A DNA stretch of 64,000 nucleotides from Phenylobacterium sp. Root1290 (GCF_001425305.1 NZ_LMEE01000003.1:248001-312000); one strand, 5' to 3'; shown: positions 8,002 to 17,169, counted from the first letter of the stretch. The notes: generated from the letters alone by a model not told the origin. Program-made: numbers and translations.

Positions 8002-10469
8002 GACATGGCCTCGGCGATCAGGTCTTCCTCGGCCTCGGCCAGGATCATGTCGGCCGCGCCGCCGGGCGAACGCTCCTTGCCGATCTCCAGCAGGATCGGC
8101 ACCGAGAACGGCGACAGGTGCTCCAGCGGCGAGTGGCGGATACGCCCGGAGATCCGCTCTAGCAACTGTCCCAGTCGCGCGACATCGATCAGCCCGGTGG
8201 CGGCGTCCTCGCGCGCGCAGCGCAGCAGCAGGTGGTCGGGTTGGTGGCGGCGCAGCACGTCGTAGATCAGGTCCGTCGAAAAGGTCACTTGGCGGCCGCT
8301 CTTCTCATGGCCTGGAAAGCGCCGCTCGATGAGCCCCGAGATGATCGCACACCCCTTGAAGGCGCGCTTCATCATGAAGCTCTCGGCGAGCCAGGCCTCA
8401 AGGTCGTCGCCCAGCATGTCCTGGGCGAAGAGCTCGTCGAAATCGAGGCCGTCCATAGGCTTCAGCGCCCAGATCGCCATCGCGTAATCGTTGCAGACGA
8501 AGCCCAGCGGTCCGGCGCCCATGCGCTCCAGGCGGCGGGTCAGCAGCATGGCGAGCGTGGTGTGGGCGAGGCGGCCTTCGAACGGATAGACCACCATGAA
8601 GTGGCGCTTGCCGCGGGGAAAGGTTTCCAGAAGCAGGTCGTCGGCCGGCGGGATCAGCGAGTGATCCCTTTGAATTTCCAACCATTCGCGGACGTCCGCG
8701 GGCAGCACCTTCCAGTGCTCCTGGTCGTACATCAGCTCGCGCACGCGTTTGGCCAGGAAGGTCGACAGCGCGAACTTCGAACCGCCCCAGGACGGCATCT
8801 TGGGATCCCGATTGACGGCCGGACTGACCAGCACCTCGGTTCCGGTGACGGCGACCAGCGCCCAGACCTGACCGGCGAAGACGAAGGTGTCGCCGGGATC
8901 GAGCATCTCCAGCATGCCCTCCTCGACCTCGCCGATCTTGCGGCCGGCGCGGCCGCGGCCCATGGAGATGCGGACCGCGAGCATGGCCGGCGAGACGATG
9001 GCCCCGACGTTCAGCCGGTGGCGCTGGGCGGTCTCGGCGTTGCGAACGGTCCAGCGCCCGTCGAGGGTCTTCACGATCCGGCGGAAGCGGTCATAGGTCT
9101 TCAGCGCATAGCCGCCGGTGGAGACGAAATCGACGACCTGTTCGTAGTCCTCCCACGGCAGGTCGCGGTAGGGACCGGCGCTGGTGATCTCGTCATAGAG
9201 GGCCAGCAGATCGAACGGCTCGGAACAGGCGCAGCCCATGACGTGCTGGGCCAGCACGTCGAGCGCGCCGATGCGGGTCGGCTCGCCGTCGAAGCGGTTC
9301 TCGGCGATGGCCTCGCGGGCGGCCTGGCACTCCAGCATCTCGAAGCGGTTGGCCGGCACGAACAGGGCGCGCGAGGGCTCGTCCAGACGGTGGTTGGCGC
9401 GGCCGATCCGCTGGACCATGCGGCTGGCGCCCTTCGGGCTGGCCAGCTGGATGACGAGATCGACGTCTCCCCAGTCGATGCCGAGATCGAGGGTCGAGGT
9501 GCAGACCACGGCCCGCAGCTCGCCGCGCGCCATCGCCGCCTCGACCTTGCGCCGCTGCTCGGCGGCCAGGCTGCCGTGGTGCAGCGCGATGGGAAGATTG
9601 TCCTCGTTCAGCCGCCAGAGCTCCTGGAAGGCGAACTCGGCCTGGAAGCGGGTGTTGACGAAGACCAGGGCGGTCCGGGCCTGCTTGATGGCCTCGTAGA
9701 CCTCGTCCATGGCGTGCTTGGCCGTGTGACCAGCCCAGGGCACCTTGCCCTCCGAGAGCAGCATGTCGACGATCGGTTGCGCGCCGCCGGGGCCGCGCAC
9801 CAGGGCGACGGACTCGTGGGTGTCGGCCTGGCGCCCATAGCCCATCCAGCGGCGGATCACGTCGGGATCGTCCACGGTCGCCGAGAGGCCCACGCGCCGC
9901 AGGTTCGGCGCGAACTGCTGCAGCCGCGCCAGGTCGAGCGCCAACAGGTCGCCGCGCTTGGAGCTGTGCAGGGTATGGATCTCGTCCAGGATGACGCACG
10001 AGAGGTTCTCGAAATATAGCCGCGCGCCTTCCCAGGCGCAGAACAGCGCCAGCTGCTCGGGGGTGGTCAGCAGGATGTCGGGCGGCTTCACCCGCTGGCG
10101 CTGACGACGCGCCTGGCCGGTGTCTCCGGTGCGGCTCTCGGCGACGATGGGCAGGCCCATCTGGAGAATCGGCGCCATGAGGTTGCGCTCGACGTCGACG
10201 GCCAGGGCCTTCAGCGGCGAGATGTAGAGCGTATGGATGCCGCGCGGGGCGTTGGCGGGCGGGCGCTGCGCCAGCTCGATCAGGCTGGGCAGGAAACCTG
10301 CCAGTGTCTTGCCGCCGCCGGTGGGCGCGATGAGCAGGGCGTCGCGTCCCTCGCGGGCCCTGGCGACCATTTCGAGCTGGTGCGCGCGCGCGCTCCAGCC
10401 GCGGTCATGGAACCAGGCGGCGAACCTTGCAGGTAACAGATCTGGCGGGCTTGCCGGGCTGTCGGCCAT
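7998..10469 (-). CDS. lhr: Ligase-associated DNA damage response DEXH helicase (Lhr-Core type)
   Basis: An 823-residue superfamily 2 helicase. Walker A is APTGGGKT near residue 50; motif II is DEIH (ILDEIHTL, about 160); motif III is LSATVDDP; motif VI is QRIGRANHR. The roughly 450-residue C-terminal part (winged helix plus Lhr-specific domain) fits Lhr-Core, a 3'-5' DNA translocase that unwinds RNA:DNA hybrids. Length is typical of the short 'ligase-associated' clade rather than the ~1500-residue E. coli Lhr. It is co-transcribed with pdeM and the pair implies a role in DNA damage repair. The ATG at 10469 faces the divergent GFA gene, leaving about 120 bases for both promoters. Confidence 0.92.
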   Translation of the reverse strand: MADSPASPPDLLPARFAAWFHDRGWSARAHQLEMVARAREGRDALLIAPTGGGKTLAGFLPSLIELAQRPPANAPRGIHTLYISPLKALAVDVERNLMAPILQMGLPIVAESRTGDTGQARRQRQRVKPPDILLTTPEQLALFCAWEGARLYFENLSCVILDEIHTLHSSKRGDLLALDLARLQQFAPNLRRVGLSATVDDPDVIRRWMGYGRQADTHESVALVRGPGGAQPIVDMLLSEGKVPWAGHTAKHAMDEVYEAIKQARTALVFVNTRFQAEFAFQELWRLNEDNLPIALHHGSLAAEQRRKVEAAMARGELRAVVCTSTLDLGIDWGDVDLVIQLASPKGASRMVQRIGRANHRLDEPSRALFVPANRFEMLECQAAREAIAENRFDGEPTRIGALDVLAQHVMGCACSEPFDLLALYDEITSAGPYRDLPWEDYEQVVDFVSTGGYALKTYDRFRRIVKTLDGRWTVRNAETAQRHRLNVGAIVSPAMLAVRISMGRGRAGRKIGEVEEGMLEMLDPGDTFVFAGQVWALVAVTGTEVLVSPAVNRDPKMPSWGGSKFALSTFLAKRVRELMYDQEHWKVLPADVREWLEIQRDHSLIPPADDLLLETFPRGKRHFMVVYPFEGRLAHTTLAMLLTRRLERMGAGPLGFVCNDYAMAIWALKPMDGLDFDELFAQDMLGDDLEAWLAESFMMKRAFKGCAIISGLIERRFPGHEKSGRQVTFSTDLIYDVLRRHQPDHLLLRCAREDAATGLIDVARLGQLLERISGRIRHSPLEHLSPFSVPILLEIGKERSPGGAADMILAEAEEDLIAEAMS

Positions 10470-10590
10470 GGTTCGCCTATAACATGTTCCCGTTCCGTTT
10501 CATCGGTTTCTTGCGCCCCTGAGTCGGTAGTCGGCGCCCTGCGGGAGCGTAGACTGCCAGCGTCACGCATAAGCTGACGAGGAGCCGAGC

Positions 10591-11019
10591 ATGTCTCAGT
10601 CCTATCCGGGTGAGTGCTTCTGTGGCGCAGTAAAGATCGAGGTCACCGGCCAACCGGCAGCCATGGGCTATTGCCATTGTAGATCCTGCCGATCGTGGTC
10701 CGGCGGGCCGGTGAACGCCTTCAGTCTCTGGGAGCCTTCCGCGGTCAGGGTGACGGCGGGAGAGGAGCATCTGGCGACCTTCGCCAAGACCGACATGAGC
10801 GAGCGCCAGTATTGCAGCAAGTGCGGCGGGCACTTGATGACCAATCATCCGCCGCTCAAGCTGATCGACGTTTTCGCCGCGACCTTGCCGACGCTCGAAT
10901 TCACTCCCGGGGTTCACGTCAACTATGCCGAGACCGTTCTGCGGATGAAGGACGGCCTGCCTAAACTGAAGGACTTCCCGGCCGAGTTCGGCGGCTCCGG
11001 CGAGGCTATCGGCGAGTAA
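10591..11019 (+). CDS. GFA family (DUF636) zinc protein
   Basis: A 142-residue protein of the glutathione-dependent formaldehyde-activating (GFA) family. The zinc ligands are visible as CFCG (C-x-C, residues 9-11), CHCRSC (27-32) and CSKCGGH (about 73-79). Most members are annotated from the Paracoccus Gfa protein, but enzymatic help to formaldehyde-glutathione adduct formation is doubtful for many, so the substrate should be left open. A GAGGAG ribosome site precedes the ATG. It stands alone between the divergent repair operon and the DinG-like helicase. Confidence 0.85.
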   Translation: MSQSYPGECFCGAVKIEVTGQPAAMGYCHCRSCRSWSGGPVNAFSLWEPSAVRVTAGEEHLATFAKTDMSERQYCSKCGGHLMTNHPPLKLIDVFAATLPTLEFTPGVHVNYAETVLRMKDGLPKLKDFPAEFGGSGEAIGE

Positions 11020-11087
11020 TTGCGGCCTATCGGCAGGTTTTCAACGTTCCCTTTCCGTTTCCTGCCGAAAGCGGCTAGCAAGGCGGT

Positions 11088-13901
11088 GTGAACGCCCCGA
11101 CAACGAGTCTGGATCTTGCGCCCGCCCTGGTGGTGTTGCCTGGGCCCCGGGCGGCGGTCGCCGACGTGCAGGGCGGTCAGACGATCCGGGCGCCGGACGC
11201 GCGCGACCTGATCCAGCGCGGCCCGGTGCTGGTGGCCCACGCCTCGATGACCGCGCGGCGGCTGGGGCTCAATGCTCCGCCGCGGATGCCCGGTCTGTTC
11301 GACGCGCTTGAACTCTACGCCTTTACGCGGCCGGCGACCTTCTGTGCGCCGTCTTCCGTGGGTCTGGCGCTGGCGCTCGGCCAGCCCGAGCCGAAGGGCG
11401 CGCAGGCGCAGGCCGAGGCGCTGCGCGCGGCTTGCGCGCAGCTTCTGCAGGAACTGGCGCTCAGCCCGCAGCCGAGCCGCGAGGAAGCGCTGGCGCAGGC
11501 CGAGACGATGATGCGCGCGGGGTGGGCCTGGGGGCCTTCGGTCGTCGCCGCCCTGCGCTCGGCCCCGGTCGGCAACCAGTTCCGCACCTCGGGCCTGGAC
11601 GTCTGGACCCGCATCGCCGAGTGGGAGGACCAGGCGCCGCCGGGCGAAGCCAGCTCCAAACCTGTCGCGCCCGAGGACGCCGGCAGGCGGCTGGCCGAAC
11701 TGTTGCAGCGTTCGGGCCTGGACGAGACCCGTCCGGCCCAGGCCGAGTACGCCCAGGAGGCGGCCTTCGCCTTCGCGCCGCGCGAGCGGGAGGGCGAGCC
11801 GCGGATGATGCTGGCCGAGGCCGGCACCGGCGTCGGCAAGACCCTGGGCTACCTGGCGCCCGCCTCGCTGTGGGCCGAGGCCAACGGGCCGTCGGTCTGG
11901 GTCTCGACCTACACCCGCGCCCTGCAGCGGCAGATCGAACGCGAGAGCCATTCGATCTATCCGGACCCGAAGGTCAGGGCGAAGAAGGCCGTCGTCCGCA
12001 AGGGGCGCGAGAACTATCTCTGCCTGCTCAATTTCCAGGACATGGCCAACACCGCCCAGCAGGGCGGGGCCGATCTGATCGGCATGGCGCTGACCGCGCG
12101 CTGGGCGCGGGCCACCCGCGACGGCGACATGACCGGCGGCGACTTCCCGGCCTGGCTGCCGACCCTGTTCGCGGTCCCGGCGACGGGGCAGGCGTCGGCG
12201 GCGAACCTGGTCGATCGGCGCGGCGAGTGCGTCCATGCCGGTTGCCAGCACTATCGGACCTGCTTCGTCGAGAAGGCGATCCGCGGTTCGCGCAAGGCCG
12301 ACCTGGTGATCGCCAACCATGCGCTGGTCCTGACCCAGGCCGCGTTCGACGGCGCGCGTGCGGCGCGCGGCTCGAAGGGCGACGGCGAGACCACCCAGCT
12401 GAAGCGCATCGTGTTCGACGAGGGCCACCACCTGTTCGACGCCGCCGACGCCGCCTTCGCCGCGGCGCTGTCGGGTCAGGAGACCGCCGAACTGCGCCGC
12501 TGGATCCGCGGCCCGGAAGGCCGGGGCCGGCGCGGCCGCGGTCTCGAAGCGCGGCTGATGGACATGCTGGGCGACCGCGAGGATGCGCGCGAAGCGCTGA
12601 CCTCGGCCCTGCATGCCGCCGCCGCCCTGCCGGGCGAAGGCTGGTCCGGGCGCATCGCCCCGCCGAACGGCGAGGTGAACCCGATCGGCCCGATCGAGGC
12701 CTTCCTGGTGGCGGTGATCGAGCAGCTGCGGGCGAGGGCCGCGCCGTCCGACGTCGGGATGGAGTGCGCGGCGCGGCCGGCCCTGGACCTGGTGCGCACG
12801 ACGGCCCGCGATGCCGCTGCGGCCCTGGCCAAGATCGAGGCCCCGCTGCTGGCGCTGGCGCGCCACCTGGAAGACTTGCTGGACGAGGAAGCCAGCCAGA
12901 TCGTGACCAGCGACCGGGGGCGGATCGAAGGCGCGCTGCGCGGCCTCGACCGCCGCTGCCGGATGCTGCTGCCGGCCTGGCGCTCGATGCTGCGGGCCAT
13001 CGACGAGGACGCCGAGGACGATCCGGACTTCGTCGACTGGTTCGACGCCACCTTCCTCTATGGCCGGGTGGTGGACGCCGCCTGCCGCCGGCACTGGGTC
13101 GACCCGACCGAGCCGCTGACCAACGCCGTGATCGCCCCGGCGCACGGGGTGCTGGTGACCAGCGCCACCCTGACCGATCCGACCCTGGACGATCCGTTCG
13201 CCCTGGCGGAAATGCGCACCGGCGCGGCGCGGCTGCCCGACCGCCCCAAGACCCTGAAGCTGACCTCGCCGTTCGACTACGCCGCCAATGCGCGGGCCTA
13301 TGTGGTCACCGACATCGGCCGCGACGACCCACGCCAGGTGGCCGCGGCGATGCGCGAGCTGTTCCTGGCGGCTGGCGGCGGCGGCCTCGGCCTGTTCACC
13401 GCCATCCGACGCCTGCGGGCCGTGCACGAGCGGATCGCCGCGCCGCTGGCCGACAAGGGGCTGGCGCTCTACGCCCAGCATGTCGACCCGCTGGAGGTCG
13501 GCGCCCTGGTCGATATCTTCCGGGCCGAGGAGGACTCGTGCCTGCTGGGCACTGACGCCGTTCGCGACGGGGTCGACGTGCCGGGCCGCTCGCTGCGGCT
13601 GCTGGCCTTCGACCGCGTGCCGTGGCCGCGTCCCGACATCCTGCACAAGGCCCGCCGCACCCGGTTCGGCGGCAAGGTCTATGACGACAACGTCGCCCGC
13701 GCCCGCATCAGCCAGGCCTTCGGCCGCCTGATTCGCCGGGCCGACGACAAGGGCGTGTTCGTGATGCTGGACGCCGCCGCCCCGACGCGGCTGTTCTCGG
13801 GCCTGCCCGAAGGCGTGCGGGTCGACCGGCTGGGCCTGGTCGATGTCATCGAGGCGGTGACGGAGTTCCTGGGGCCGCCGGCGCCGATTTCGGCGGAGTA
13901 G
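11088..13901 (+). CDS. DinG/YoaA-type ATP-dependent DNA helicase
   Basis: This 937-residue XPD-like superfamily 2 helicase has a ~220-residue N-terminal extension, then Walker A GTGVGKT (about residue 245). An Fe-S cluster region has four cysteines: one in NYLCLLN, then CVHAGC and TC around residues 385-395. The Walker B box is DEGHH (about 445), then SATLTD and the motif GRLIRR near the end. The Fe-S cluster supports 5'-3' unwinding typical of DinG/XPD. Compared with E. coli DinG (716 residues) it carries extra N-terminal sequence usual in alphaproteobacterial members. The start is GTG, with AAGGCGGT before it. Likely role: resolving R-loops or damaged replication intermediates. Confidence 0.9.
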   Translation: MNAPTTSLDLAPALVVLPGPRAAVADVQGGQTIRAPDARDLIQRGPVLVAHASMTARRLGLNAPPRMPGLFDALELYAFTRPATFCAPSSVGLALALGQPEPKGAQAQAEALRAACAQLLQELALSPQPSREEALAQAETMMRAGWAWGPSVVAALRSAPVGNQFRTSGLDVWTRIAEWEDQAPPGEASSKPVAPEDAGRRLAELLQRSGLDETRPAQAEYAQEAAFAFAPREREGEPRMMLAEAGTGVGKTLGYLAPASLWAEANGPSVWVSTYTRALQRQIERESHSIYPDPKVRAKKAVVRKGRENYLCLLNFQDMANTAQQGGADLIGMALTARWARATRDGDMTGGDFPAWLPTLFAVPATGQASAANLVDRRGECVHAGCQHYRTCFVEKAIRGSRKADLVIANHALVLTQAAFDGARAARGSKGDGETTQLKRIVFDEGHHLFDAADAAFAAALSGQETAELRRWIRGPEGRGRRGRGLEARLMDMLGDREDAREALTSALHAAAALPGEGWSGRIAPPNGEVNPIGPIEAFLVAVIEQLRARAAPSDVGMECAARPALDLVRTTARDAAAALAKIEAPLLALARHLEDLLDEEASQIVTSDRGRIEGALRGLDRRCRMLLPAWRSMLRAIDEDAEDDPDFVDWFDATFLYGRVVDAACRRHWVDPTEPLTNAVIAPAHGVLVTSATLTDPTLDDPFALAEMRTGAARLPDRPKTLKLTSPFDYAANARAYVVTDIGRDDPRQVAAAMRELFLAAGGGGLGLFTAIRRLRAVHERIAAPLADKGLALYAQHVDPLEVGALVDIFRAEEDSCLLGTDAVRDGVDVPGRSLRLLAFDRVPWPRPDILHKARRTRFGGKVYDDNVARARISQAFGRLIRRADDKGVFVMLDAAAPTRLFSGLPEGVRVDRLGLVDVIEAVTEFLGPPAPISAE

Positions 13902-13995
13902 GTGGGGGTTCGGCTCACGCCGCTGCGTCCCGGCTTGGGGGCCTCGCCCACTTCGGAGGATGAAAGCGCTGGGCGCCGGGCGGGGTGACCCCAGA

Positions 13996-14133
13996 GTGTC
14001 ATCCCGGAAAGCGCGTCAGCGCTTGTCCGGGACCCATTCGCGCCGACGACGGCAGATGGGGCGAGGCCGGGCCGAAGTCTGGTCCATCTGGTGTTCATGG
14101 GTCCCGGTCTTGCTGCGCAAACCGGGATGACAG
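13996..14133 (+). repeat. Composite palindromic intergenic repeat, copy 1
   Basis: A ~138-base element made of two palindromic modules facing each other. Module 1 runs from TGTCATCCCGG to CCGGGACCCAT (13997-14038) with inner arms AGCGC/GCGCT. Module 2 runs from ATGGGTCCCGG to CCGGGATGACA (14096-14132) with inner arms TTGC/GCAA. The spacer also has a CAGATGG/CCATCTG stem. A second copy is at 24209-24341 in opposite orientation. It resembles RIME/REP-like mosaic elements of alphaproteobacteria. It lies between convergent dinG-like and LytTR genes, in non-coding DNA. Confidence 0.85.
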
Positions 14134-14141
14134 CGTCGGGG

Positions 14142-14906
14142 CTACTGGCCGCTCACGAGCCAGCCGTCTTCGCGCAGCCGGCCGACGCGGGCGCGGGAGA
14201 CGGGCGCCTCGAGGCCGCCCTTCAGGCTCAGCCGCAGGTTCCGGCCATCCTCCACGACGCCGGTGATCGCCGAGCGGGCGACCCACCAGGAGCGGTGCGT
14301 CTGCACGCCCTCAAGGTCCTTCAGGCCGTCAATCGCCTGAGACAGGGACATCAGCACCAGGGCCGATCCTTGCGTCGTATGGACCCGGACGTAGTGGTCC
14401 TCCATCTGCAGGCAAAGCACTGCGCGGCCGAGCTGCGGGGCCAAGCGCTCACGCGGATCGGCAGAGGCGGGATTCGGACCGCCGGCCGCGGCGCGCGGAC
14501 GGGTCGCCCAGAGCACGCCGGCGGTGATCAGGGCGCTGATCAGCAGGCACTGAACGTACCATTCGAGCCAGTGGACCCCGGCGACGACGGGCCAGAGCCG
14601 CAAGGCCAGGGTGCGGCTGACCACCGCCGGCAGGACGGCCAGCAGGGCGACGGCCGGCGGCGTCCATAGCCAGAGGGGCGCGCCGCGCCGGGCGGCCCAG
14701 GCGGAGAGGCGCGGCAGGCTGAACCCGAAGGCCAGCCACCCGACCCATAGATTGGCGACCCAGTAGGCCATGCGCAGGGGCGCGGCGTCGTTGAGGTAGC
14801 TGCCGAACGGCCCGATGGCGCCCAGGATCAGTCCAAGCACGGTCGCCGCGCCGAAGCCCGCCGCGGCCGACCGCCAACTCGTCTGCTTTGCGCCAGCCGA
14901 TTCCAT
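14142..14906 (-). CDS. Membrane-bound LytTR-family DNA-binding regulator
   Basis: A 254-residue protein with about four membrane helices in residues 15-130 and a C-terminal LytTR domain (about 155-250). LytTR signatures include LCLQMEDHYVRVHT (about 165-178) and HRSWWVARSAITGV (about 203-216). Such membrane-LytTR proteins, without a receiver domain, are common in Caulobacterales and are often encoded with small membrane partners; none is adjacent here. It presumably senses a membrane signal and binds promoter DNA. The neighbouring divergent hydrolase gene (15052) is a plausible target, with about 145 bases between starts. This is an inference only. Confidence 0.88.
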   Translation of the reverse strand: MESAGAKQTSWRSAAAGFGAATVLGLILGAIGPFGSYLNDAAPLRMAYWVANLWVGWLAFGFSLPRLSAWAARRGAPLWLWTPPAVALLAVLPAVVSRTLALRLWPVVAGVHWLEWYVQCLLISALITAGVLWATRPRAAAGGPNPASADPRERLAPQLGRAVLCLQMEDHYVRVHTTQGSALVLMSLSQAIDGLKDLEGVQTHRSWWVARSAITGVVEDGRNLRLSLKGGLEAPVSRARVGRLREDGWLVSGQ

Positions 14907-15051
14907 GCGCCGACACTAGCAAAGGCGAGCCTGCGCCGCAGCCGTTCGCCCGGCCGCGAACCCATTCGCCCATTCACGCAGAAGCGCTGGCGGGGGGCGG
15001 CGGCTGGCGGCAACGGCTGTCACGCAACTTCAGTTCGAGAGCGCCCCGCAA

Positions 15052-15990
15052 ATGTCCCTGCTGCCCCTGATCGCCGCCCTGGCGGCCCTGTCCTCCGCCG
15101 CGTCCGAGCCGGTCCCGTCGCCTGGGCCGCCGCCTATGACGAGGCCGGCCGATGGGACGGTCTTTTCGCGGCTGGTCGTGCCGGACGGCGATGGTCCGGC
15201 GATCGAGGCCGGGGTCTGGTCGCCGCCCGGTCCTGTCAGCGGCCTGCCGCTGGTGGTGATCTCACACGGCAACGGCGGAGACTTCCGCAGTCACGAGGAT
15301 ACGGCGCAGGCCCTGGCCCGCGCGGGCTTCGTGGTCGCGGCCCTGACCCATACCGGGGACAACTGGCGCGACCAGAGCCGGGCGACCGACGTGGCCGCTC
15401 GCCCGCGACAGCTGTCGGTCCTGATCGAGTACATGCTGACGGGCTGGGAAGGGCGCGCCGCCATAGATCCCGAACGGGTCGGCGCGTTCGGGTTCTCGGC
15501 CGGCGGGTTCACGGTGCTGACGGCGGCGGGGGGAGAGGCGGACCTTTCCCGCATCGCCGAGCACTGCCGCGCCCATCCGGGCTTCTACGACTGCCGCCTG
15601 ATCGCCGCCCGCCCGGTGGGGCCGGAGACCCCGCGCTGGACCCATGACCCGCGCATCAAGGCCGTGGTGGTGGCCGCCCCGGCGCTGGGGTTCGCTTTCA
15701 CGCGTGAGCGGCTGGCCGCGGCCAAGCAGCCGGTCCAACTCTGGCAGGCGGGAAGCGATGAGGTGCTGCCGGCGCCGTGGTACGTCGAGCCAGTCCGCGA
15801 CGCCTTGCCGACGAAGCCGGAGTTTCACCGCGTCGAGGGCGCCGGCCATTTCGACTTCCTGCGGCCGTGCACGCCGCAGCTGGCGGCCGCCGCGCCGGCG
15901 ATCTGCGCGCCGACGCCGGGGTTCGATCGCGCCGCCTTTCACCTTCGGTTCAATGACGAGGTGGTGCGGTTCCTGAAGGACAGGTTGTGA
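15052..15990 (+). CDS. Exported alpha/beta hydrolase (dienelactone-hydrolase/PAF-acetylhydrolase-like)
   Basis: A 312-residue protein with an N-terminal hydrophobic signal segment (LLPLIAALAALSSAASEP), so probably periplasmic. The alpha/beta-hydrolase fold shows VVISHGNGG (oxyanion region, about residue 68), the nucleophile elbow GFSAGG (about 146-151), a likely catalytic Asp in GSDEVLP, and His in GAGHFDF near residue 263. A pair of cysteines at EHCRAHPGFYDCR may form a disulfide, in keeping with export. The natural substrate, ester or lactone, is unknown. It is divergent from the LytTR regulator and followed 48 bases later by the GST gene. Confidence 0.82.
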   Translation: MSLLPLIAALAALSSAASEPVPSPGPPPMTRPADGTVFSRLVVPDGDGPAIEAGVWSPPGPVSGLPLVVISHGNGGDFRSHEDTAQALARAGFVVAALTHTGDNWRDQSRATDVAARPRQLSVLIEYMLTGWEGRAAIDPERVGAFGFSAGGFTVLTAAGGEADLSRIAEHCRAHPGFYDCRLIAARPVGPETPRWTHDPRIKAVVVAAPALGFAFTRERLAAAKQPVQLWQAGSDEVLPAPWYVEPVRDALPTKPEFHRVEGAGHFDFLRPCTPQLAAAAPAICAPTPGFDRAAFHLRFNDEVVRFLKDRL

Positions 15991-16038
15991 TGCTATCTGG
16001 CCTTGAGGGAATTTGTCGCCTCGCAAGGAGCCGAGCCG

Positions 16039-16698
16039 ATGAGCCTGGTGCTGCACTACCATCCGCTGTCGTCCTACTGCCACAAGGTGCTGATCGGGCT
16101 CTATGAGCGCGGGACGCCGTTCGAGGCGCGGGTGGTCGATCTTTCGCAGACGGCGGGCGAGTTCGCGGCGATGTGGCCGACCGCGAAGATCCCGCTACTG
16201 GTCGACGGGGGACGGGTGGCGCCGGAGACCAGCATCCAGCTCGAGTATCTGGATATGCACTATCCCGGCCCGCCGATGCTGCCTGCGGACGCGGAGGCGC
16301 GGCTGGAAGCGCGGCTGTGGGACCGGCTGTTCGACCAGTACGTGATGACGCCGATGCAGAAGATCGTCGCCGACCGGATGCGGGCGGAGGGCGAGAAGGA
16401 TCCGCGTGGGGTCGAGGACGCGCGCGGGATGCTGCAGATGGCCTATGGCCTGATCGACGGGCATATGGCCGGGCGGACCTGGGCGGCGGGCGAGGCCTTC
16501 AGCCTGGCCGACTGCGCGGCGAGCCCGGCGCTGTTCTATGCCGGGATCGTCGAGCCGTGGGGCGACGAGCAGGGTGAGCTTTCGGCCTATTTCGAGCGGC
16601 TGTTGGCGCGGCCTTCGGTGAGCCGGGCGATCGACGAGGCGCGGCCGTTCTTCGAATACTTCCCGTATCGCGAGCTGATGCCGGCGCGCTTCCTGTAG
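16039..16698 (+). CDS. Glutathione S-transferase family protein
   Basis: A 219-residue cytosolic GST. The N-terminal thioredoxin-like domain starts LVLHYHPLSSYCHKVLIGLYE, with Ser/Cys at the usual active-site position (residues 9-12), and the cis-Pro-like AKIPLLVD near residue 53; the all-helical C-terminal domain follows. The start at 16039 is chosen because AAGGAG lies at 16025-16030 and the family alignment begins there; a 12-residue upstream extension is in frame but lacks support. Substrate is unknown. It is convergent with the SMR exporter after 14 bases. Confidence 0.87.
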   Translation: MSLVLHYHPLSSYCHKVLIGLYERGTPFEARVVDLSQTAGEFAAMWPTAKIPLLVDGGRVAPETSIQLEYLDMHYPGPPMLPADAEARLEARLWDRLFDQYVMTPMQKIVADRMRAEGEKDPRGVEDARGMLQMAYGLIDGHMAGRTWAAGEAFSLADCAASPALFYAGIVEPWGDEQGELSAYFERLLARPSVSRAIDEARPFFEYFPYRELMPARFL

Positions 16699-16712
16699 GC
16701 AGGCCGGCGGCC

Positions 16713-17045
16713 TTAGTGCCCGGAGCTCCTGGAGAAGACGTTGATCACGAGGACGCCCAGCAGGATCAGGCCCATGCCGATCAGGGCCGGGGCGTCGAGC
16801 TTCTGCTTGAACAGCACCCAGGCGATGGCGGTGATCAGCACGATGCCGACGCCGGACCAGATCGCGTAGCCGATGCCGACCGGCACGGTCTTCATCGAGT
16901 GCGACAGGCACCAGAAGGCGAAGCCGTAGCCCGCCGCGGTGACCAGGGATGGGACCAGCCGGGTGAAGCTGTCGGAGGCCTTCAGGGCGGTGGTGGCGAT
17001 CACCTCCGCGACGATGGCCAGGCCCAGCCAGACGTATCCGTTCAT
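16713..17045 (-). CDS. SMR family small multidrug/guanidinium-type exporter
   Basis: A 110-residue, four-helix membrane protein. The essential membrane Glu is present in AIVAEVIATTALK (Glu14), followed by the usual GYGFAFWCLSHSMKTVPVGIGYAIWSGVG signature region for helices 2-3 and a final GVLVINVFS helix. It would work as a dual-topology dimer exchanging protons for a cation. The GYAIWSG region fits both Qac (drug) and Gdx (guanidinium) types; sequence alone does not separate these safely. A GAGGAG ribosome site precedes the ATG. No guanidine riboswitch could be recognised upstream. Confidence 0.9.
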   Translation of the reverse strand: MNGYVWLGLAIVAEVIATTALKASDSFTRLVPSLVTAAGYGFAFWCLSHSMKTVPVGIGYAIWSGVGIVLITAIAWVLFKQKLDAPALIGMGLILLGVLVINVFSRSSGH

Positions 17046-17121
17046 CCCAACTCCTCAAGCGAACTCGGCGCTTGTGCAGATCGCACAGCGGGTGGAAGCA
17101 TATAGGCGGTCGGGGTCACAA

Positions 17122-17146
17122 GCGCCCGCTGCCTAAAGGCGGGCGC
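17122..17146 (+). promoter_or_regulatory. GC-rich hairpin just upstream of the EF-G-like gene
   Basis: GCGCCCGC at 17122-17129 pairs perfectly with GCGGGCGC at 17139-17146 around a nine-base loop. It ends 23 bases before the ATG at 17170, directly before the ribosome site, and lies between divergent genes. There is no T-run, so it is more likely a leader structure than a terminator. Confidence 0.35.
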
Positions 17147-17169
17147 CCTCACGTTTGGGAGGGCCTGCA

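Noticed and set aside
8232..10019. 595-residue plus-strand frame opposite the Lhr helicase
   Set aside because: Mirror of the helicase codon pattern; the helicase frame has all SF2 motifs and this one has none.
10923..13646. 907-residue antisense frame over the DinG-like gene
   Set aside because: Shadow frame rich in Arg/Gly/Gln without any recognisable motif.
16990..17169. Guanidine riboswitch upstream of the SMR exporter
   Set aside because: SMR genes often have one, but neither the paired ACGR hairpins of guanidine-II nor guanidine-I/III core motifs are visible on the minus strand.
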